Positions 44,932 through 49,176 of a DNA stretch of 49,176 nt are shown one piece after another. The notes below the pieces were generated by a model that did no database searches, was not told where the DNA came from, and was given only the letters and a program-made list of their open reading frames with translations. Source of the DNA: Candidatus Palauibacter poriticola (GTDB lineage: Bacteria > Gemmatimonadota > Gemmatimonadetes > Palauibacterales > Palauibacteraceae). The stretch spans positions 1 through 49,176 of the forward strand of contig JAAXHJ010000038.1 in assembly GCA_012270965.1 (NCBI GenBank). The letters are read 5' to 3'. A program made the position numbers and the translations under genes. Within the stretch, counting starts at the first letter, position 1; every line of letters begins with the position of its first letter.

Positions 44932-46161
44932 ATGATGATGTCCAAGGTGATGTCAAACGATCCCATCGTTTCGGAGTTGCCCGGCGAGAGACTTGATGCC
45001 TGCGTCCGGTTCCTCCAGCGGCTCATCCGCACGCGGTCGATGCCTGGCGAGGAAGGCGAACTGGCCATGCTCGTCGCCGACGAGATGCGCGCGCTCGGCT
45101 ACGACGAAGTGGAGCACGACGCGGCGGGCAACGTCATCGGTCTTCTCCGCGGGCTGGGTGACGCGCCCTCGGTGATGTTCAACACCCATCTCGACCATGT
45201 GGACGCCGGGGATCCGGCCGACTGGCCCCACGACCCCTACGGCGGCGAGATACACGACGGCCTGCTGTGGGGGCGGGGCGCGATCGACATCAAGGGACCG
45301 CTCGCGGCACAGGTGCACGGCATCGCCCGCCTCATCGCCGCGGGGCGGCGCCCCCCCGGCGATGTCTACGTGACGGGGACGGTACAGGAGGAAGTCGGGG
45401 GACTCGGCGCCCGCTACATGGCCGAGACGCTGCGGCCCGACCTGGTCCTGATCGGCGAGCCCAGCCGGAACGAGGTCCGTCGCGGACACCGGGGCCGGAT
45501 CGAACTCCGCGTCCAGGTGCGGGGGAAGATGGCTCACGCCTCGATGACCGGCATCGGCCGCAACCCGCTGACCGTGCTCGGACGGTTCCTCGCGGATCTG
45601 GAGGACGTGGACCTCGCGCACGATCCCGATTTGGGCGCCTGCTCGATCGCCCCGACGCTCATCGGGACGGACCAGACCAGCGGCAACGTCATCCCCGGCC
45701 TGGCGGAAGTCACGCTCGACTGCCGCACCGTGACCGGGCAGGACGCCGCCTCGCTGCGGGAGCAGCTTCTCCCCGTGCTCCGCGCGTGCGAGATCGAGGG
45801 GTCGAGCAGCGACATCCTGATCCCTCTCCACGAGCGCACGAGTTACGCCGGGTACGAGATGACCTATCCGGCCGACAACCCGGCGCTCTCCCTCCCCGCG
45901 GAGCACCGGGCCGTCCGCACGGCGACCGAGGTCTTGGCGGGCCCGCTCGGCGACGAGCCGCCGGTAGACCTATGGGACTTCGCGACGGACGGCGGACACT
46001 TCGCGCTTGCGGGCATGACCGTGGTCGGCTTCGGCCCCGGAGACGACCGCCTGGCCCACACCGTCCGCGAGCATATCGTCATCGACGACCTGGCGACGGG
46101 AATCCGCGGCAACGCGGCCCTCGCGTTCCACTGGCCGGCCCGCTACGCCCGCGCGAGCTGA
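44932..46161 (+). CDS. M20-family hydrolase (ArgE/DapE-like)
   Basis: A 409-residue M20 metallohydrolase without a signal peptide. Metal ligands: His86 and Asp88 (NTHLDHVD), Asp119 (GAIDIKGP), Glu153-Glu154 (VQEEVGG), and Asp/His ligands later (LIGEPS, DGGHFALAG). The 'HLDHVDAGDPADWPHDPYGG' stretch is typical of the YgeY/ArgE-like group that hydrolyses N-acyl or ureido amino acids. ATG 44932 has GGGAG six bases upstream. It is 95 bases after the amidase gene, in the same direction. Together with the amidase it may finish C-N bond cleavage in the heterocycle pathway. The exact substrate is unknown. Confidence 0.88.
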   Translation: MMMSKVMSNDPIVSELPGERLDACVRFLQRLIRTRSMPGEEGELAMLVADEMRALGYDEVEHDAAGNVIGLLRGLGDAPSVMFNTHLDHVDAGDPADWPHDPYGGEIHDGLLWGRGAIDIKGPLAAQVHGIARLIAAGRRPPGDVYVTGTVQEEVGGLGARYMAETLRPDLVLIGEPSRNEVRRGHRGRIELRVQVRGKMAHASMTGIGRNPLTVLGRFLADLEDVDLAHDPDLGACSIAPTLIGTDQTSGNVIPGLAEVTLDCRTVTGQDAASLREQLLPVLRACEIEGSSSDILIPLHERTSYAGYEMTYPADNPALSLPAEHRAVRTATEVLAGPLGDEPPVDLWDFATDGGHFALAGMTVVGFGPGDDRLAHTVREHIVIDDLATGIRGNAALAFHWPARYARAS

Positions 46162-46208
46162 CGCGTCGCCGAAGAACCATGGGCAGGCGGCCTTGATTCG
46201 CCCGGCGG

Positions 46209-46228
46209 GATGGGGTGCCCACCCCATC
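46209..46228. terminator. Possible bidirectional terminator hairpin
   Basis: GATGGGGT-GCCC-ACCCCATC forms a perfect 8-base stem with a 4-base loop between two converging genes (the M20 hydrolase ending at 46161 on plus and the Sel1 protein ending at 46257 on minus). There is no T-run after it, so factor-independent termination would be weak; its position is the main argument. Confidence 0.4.
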
Positions 46229-46256
46229 GGGAGTTGCACGCGCCGGGGCGGAAAGA

Positions 46257-46886
46257 TCACCGCATCGGGGGCTCGTTTATGGCCCGCAAAAGCTCGATGC
46301 TGCTCAACTCTTGAGCCCGTGCCACCTGCTCGCGGGTCATCCGACCCGACAGCTGATCCTTTGTTTCTCGGGCTGGCTCGAAGCCCTGCGCAGCGGCCAG
46401 ATTGAACCATGCGTAGGCAAGCACGTCGTTCTCCGGAACCCCCTCCCCGTTGTCGTACATGACGCCGAGGTTGAACTGAGCGGAAGCGAGGCCCTGTTCG
46501 GCGGCGGCGCGGTACCAGCGGACGGCTTCGGCGTCGTTCTCCGGAACCCCCTCTCCGTTCGCGTACGTAATCCCGAGGCTGAACTGAGCGAAAGCGAGGC
46601 CCAGCTCGGCGGCGGATCGGTACCAGCGGACGGCTTCGGCGTCGTTTTGGGGAACGCCCTCCCCGTTCGCGTACATGTCCCCGAGGTTGAACTGAGCGGA
46701 AGCGTCGCCCTGTTCGGCGGCGGAGATCAGCGCTGCCAAACTGTCCGGGGGAAATCTGTCGACGGGAGGCGTGTCTGCCTGCCCCGCATGTGCCGACCCG
46801 ACCGCCAGAGTGGTCAAGAGTAACGCGACCGCAGGGATGGCCGTCGCTGCTCCCGGAGAAAGGATTATTCTGAATCGCTTGACCAT
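46257..46886 (-). CDS. Secreted Sel1-repeat protein
   Basis: A 209-residue protein. The signal peptide covers about residues 1-35 (ending SAHAG). Four Sel1-like repeats of 36 residues follow (AAEQGDASAQFNLGDMYANG, then AELGLAFAQFSLGITYANG, then AEQGLASAQFNLGVMYDNG, and a final AYAWFNLAAAQG), a fold that binds proteins. The ATG 46886 has GGAG seven bases upstream; the longer in-frame GTG at 46928 lacks one. The three complete repeats are nearly identical at DNA level, showing recent duplication. It converges on the M20 hydrolase gene. Sel1 proteins often take part in envelope stress or signalling; partners are not evident here. Confidence 0.85.
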   Translation of the reverse strand: MVKRFRIILSPGAATAIPAVALLLTTLAVGSAHAGQADTPPVDRFPPDSLAALISAAEQGDASAQFNLGDMYANGEGVPQNDAEAVRWYRSAAELGLAFAQFSLGITYANGEGVPENDAEAVRWYRAAAEQGLASAQFNLGVMYDNGEGVPENDVLAYAWFNLAAAQGFEPARETKDQLSGRMTREQVARAQELSSIELLRAINEPPMR

Positions 46887-47822
46887 GCCGCGTCTCCAAT
46901 ACCATTCACCATCCGTACCCCCGTCCAACCACGCTATCGTGGCGCCACAGCCCCGCCCGCCGGCTACGGGTTTCTCTCCGGTCGACAGGGTCGGTTCCGA
47001 CCGCCGATTCGAACCGTGCCGCCCAGTGCGGGGCTTCGATAAATCCCCTTGATCGCTTGGGCCACCCGGCCTTCGGTCCGCCGCCCCGGTCGGCCTCCGT
47101 TCCGCCGGCCATTCTCGGGTGGCGGGAGGCCTCGACTCGCGCCGGAAGGTAGGTCAGGGCACGTGATCTCGCATCCGAAACCGGCAAGAGACGGACTTCG
47201 TGTCGGATTGAGATCCGCCGCACCGATAGGTAGGAGGGCGAAGCAAGGGCGGGGGCGCCGGTGGCGATGCGCCCGGTGGAGGCAAGGCGATGGCCGTCAC
47301 GACCACGGCAGCGGAGGCGGACACGGAATCGGTGAAGTACCGGCTTCGGGGATCCGGTGCCGAAGGGCGGAGCGTGACCCTCGATCCGATCCGCGAGGCG
47401 GGCAGCGGCGGCCCCAGGGCCACATGGAGCGCCGGATAATCGGCGCGGATCCGGAGGCGGGTGAGGCATGGCGTCCCACCCGCCGCGAACGGTTCGGCAC
47501 CACGCCGCCGGCCGCGTCCGATGGCTGCCTGACGTTATCCGACCTCCTCGAACGCTATCGGACGAAGGGCGATGCCCGCCGCCCTCCCCGCCGGGTCGCT
47601 CCCGCACCAACGATCCCTCCGGGAAGGGGGGGGGCGCGCATATCGAGGGATTCCTTGGCGCGGGGAACACCGGACCGTTCCGCGTTCGAGGTCGATGTCG
47701 GACTAGGGGATGAAGGCGGCCACCATCAGGGTAGGGAATCGTCTAAAGTCATACAGGGACGCACGATGTGCGCTCCTGAAGCGGCGGGGAAATCGCCTCA
47801 AACTGCGGGAACTCCCGTTTGT
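46887..47822. other. About 0.9 kb with little recognisable coding
   Basis: Between the Sel1 gene and the VapC gene no frame on either strand shows a known domain, and the long open frames are typical of GC-rich noncoding DNA. A run of nine G is seen at about 47626-47634. The only feature with some support is a 49-codon frame near 47290 with a good ribosome site. The stretch may be decayed mobile DNA. Confidence 0.4.
47290..47439 (+). CDS. Possible small protein of 49 residues
   Basis: ATG 47290 is preceded by GGAGG with a seven-base spacer, an excellent ribosome site, and the frame ends in TAA at 47437-47439. The peptide starts MAVTTTAAEADTESVKYRLR and is otherwise unremarkable, with no hydrophobic segment or motif. 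It could be a real small gene, the N-terminus of a broken gene, or chance. No homologue is recognised. Confidence 0.25.
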   Translation: MAVTTTAAEADTESVKYRLRGSGAEGRSVTLDPIREAGSGGPRATWSAG

Positions 47823-48245
47823 TCAGGGTGTCCGCCAGAGCCGAAGGGACGAGATGCCCCCGGCCCCCGAGGCGCGGCGCACATACCGTTCGTCCGCCGT
47901 GACGAACACGCCCTGGAGGCCGAGCGCCACGGCATGGTAGGCCGCGTCGTAGAACGCGACACCGTAACTCACGGATAGAGACACGGCGCGGGCTCTCCAC
48001 CTTGCGTCCAGCTTCGCTTCGGTCAGGCCGAAGTCCGCAAGCGATGCGAGCAATTCGTCGGCGTCCTCGGGAAACCGCCTCGCCAGCGTGTTGCCCACCT
48101 CGTAGATCCAGAGTTGAGGAACGACCAGATCAAGGGTTCCGGCCTCCGCCTCGTCACGCAATTCGAGCGCCGCGTCGGTGTCCTGCTCGTCGTCGGCCGG
48201 GAGAACCCACTTCAGAAGAACCGATGCGTCCGGCGTGACGATCAC
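47823..48245 (-). CDS. vapC: PIN-domain ribonuclease toxin (VapC type)
   Basis: A 140-residue PIN-domain protein. The acidic metal-binding residues are Asp6 (TPDASVLLKW), Glu49 (WIYEVGN), Asp100 (VAFYDAAYHAVA) and Asp118 (VTADERYV), the full VapC set. The GTG start at 48245 overlaps the antitoxin's TGA (GTGA), the usual coupling in vapBC operons. The enzyme cleaves tRNA or rRNA when freed from its antitoxin. Without this overlap the frame could run upstream to 48371, but that extension is antisense-like and has no signal. The pair sits next to a truncated restriction gene, in keeping with a plastic locus. Confidence 0.9.
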   Translation of the reverse strand: MIVTPDASVLLKWVLPADDEQDTDAALELRDEAEAGTLDLVVPQLWIYEVGNTLARRFPEDADELLASLADFGLTEAKLDARWRARAVSLSVSYGVAFYDAAYHAVALGLQGVFVTADERYVRRASGAGGISSLRLWRTP

Positions 48246-48475
48246 GGGAGCCGCCGCTCCCGCCCCTCCCGTATCCACCGGACGATCCGGTCGGTTTCGA
48301 CGGTGGGCAGCCGCGCGCGCAGCGCATCCATCCGTGCGGAGGCTTCCCGCCTCCTTGAAGTTCCGGACCACTCCCGGATCGCGGCGTTGACGGCGCGGCT
48401 TCGGCTACCGCGTGGCAGCCTCTCGATCACGCGCCACGCCTCCTCGTCCATCATGATGTTGACACGTCGAGCCAT
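48242..48475 (-). CDS. vapB: Ribbon-helix-helix antitoxin (VapB type)
   Basis: A 77-residue protein whose N-terminus (ARRVNIMMDEEAWRVIERLP, then SRSRAVNAAIREW) is the ribbon-helix-helix DNA-binding domain of VapB/CopG-like antitoxins; the C-terminal half would wrap the toxin. ATG 48475 has GGAGGAG seven bases upstream. It overlaps vapC by four bases. A perfect 17-base palindrome begins 31 bases upstream of the start and is the likely site at which VapB represses its own operon. Confidence 0.88.
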   Translation of the reverse strand: MARRVNIMMDEEAWRVIERLPRGSRSRAVNAAIREWSGTSRRREASARMDALRARLPTVETDRIVRWIREGRERRLP

Positions 48476-48505
48476 GCTGTTCTCCTCCGGGGCGTTCGAT
48501 GGTAT

Positions 48506-48522
48506 GTGTAACAGTTACACAC
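48506..48522. promoter_or_regulatory. Palindromic operator of the vapBC operon
   Basis: TGTGTAAC-A-GTTACACA is a perfect inverted repeat of 8-1-8 bases, AT-richer than its surroundings, lying 31-47 bases upstream of the vapB start. Position and symmetry fit the autoregulatory operator bound by a VapB dimer (RHH proteins read such repeats). The promoter must overlap it or lie just beside it. Confidence 0.6.
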
Positions 48523-48856
48523 TTCCACGCCTAGGGCAAGTCGGTGATACGACTCTGGCTACCGGCCCGGAGTGCCACGCGCAGCGGCAGTGCTACCAAG
48601 GCCTCCCGGTGGCGGGTACGTCATCGTCCAAGGGTTACCCGTGCGATCCGTGCGGCAACCTTTCCCGAAAGCAACCACCCTTACATGACCGCGCCCATCT
48701 CAAGTCGTCCAACGACCACATCCTGGGCATCACGAACCACACGCTCCGTCGAATCTGTGGTCCCGTGGAGCGCGGTCTCCCCGCGACCGCGACCGTTGCG
48801 GTGTCTGCTGACGCCGAGATCGGCGCATGTCGTCGGGACCGGGGTGCCATGACCGT
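48523..48856. other. Intergenic stretch with no recognised gene
   Basis: About 330 bases between the vapBC operator and the stop of the truncated hsdR gene. Frames on either strand lack ribosome sites and motifs. The sequence does not resemble the expected continuation of HsdR in any minus-strand frame, so the missing part of that gene has been replaced or deleted. Confidence 0.4.

Positions 48857-49176
<320 letters not shown>

Noticed and set aside
46430..46680. Regular DNA repeats that could suggest a CRISPR array
   Set aside because: The period is 108 bases, in frame, and encodes Sel1 repeats; no short direct repeats with unique spacers.

Overview
The window is high-GC DNA (roughly two thirds G+C by eye) with bacterial coding style: tight operons, many 1- or 4-base gene overlaps, and frequent GTG or TTG starts. 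The gene content suits a Gemmatimonadota-like bacterium, possibly a marine or host-associated one: secreted proteins with LVIVD-type beta-propeller repeats, an M28 peptidase with a PDZ domain, an aerobic molybdenum hydroxylase, system II-like cytochrome c assembly genes, and many decayed transposases. This assignment is an inference from family resemblance. No rRNA, tRNA or CRISPR array was seen.

Layout. 1-1.6 kb: decayed insertion sequences (IS5-like fragment, IS1634-like pseudogene) around a small lipoprotein gene. 1.8-5.2 kb (minus): an operon of a Tat-type periplasmic binding protein, a membrane sensor with a HAMP domain but no output domain, and an OFA-family MFS transporter. 5.4-8.2 kb: aconitase, divergent from that operon. 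8.2-9.7 kb: IS3 and IS1182 remnants around a HEPN-like gene. 9.7-13.3 kb (minus): ccmE-ccmF-ccmG-ccmH for cytochrome c maturation. 13.8-18.0 kb (minus): a giant lipoprotein joining Ig-like domains, plant-type leucine-rich repeats and a metzincin-like protease. 18.4-25.7 kb (plus): M28 peptidase, zinc-ribbon/TPR membrane protein, M20 peptidase, persulfide-dioxygenase-like MBL/rhodanese protein and a choice-of-anchor-B protein; the first three overlap by 4 bases. 25.8-27.5 kb: asparagine synthetase.

27.7-33.6 kb is a defence-like island: a tightly coupled three-gene cassette (DUF262 protein, DUF3696-type ATPase, unrecognised 326-residue protein), a convergent PD-(D/E)XK nuclease, an IS3 remnant and a broken DUF4143 ATPase gene. 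The cassette is the best candidate for an under-described system.

33.7-46.2 kb (plus) is a catabolic block: a secreted LVIVD protein, a three-subunit molybdenum hydroxylase, an ACSF3-type malonyl-CoA synthetase, a cyclase-family hydrolase, a serine hydrolase, an amidase and an M20 hydrolase. Together these could oxidise and open a nitrogen heterocycle, hydrolyse C-N bonds and activate a dicarboxylic acid; the substrate is unknown. The right end has a Sel1-repeat protein, an approximately 0.9 kb near-empty stretch, a VapBC-type toxin-antitoxin pair with a perfect 17-base palindrome upstream, and the C-terminally truncated end of a type I restriction HsdR gene running off the window.
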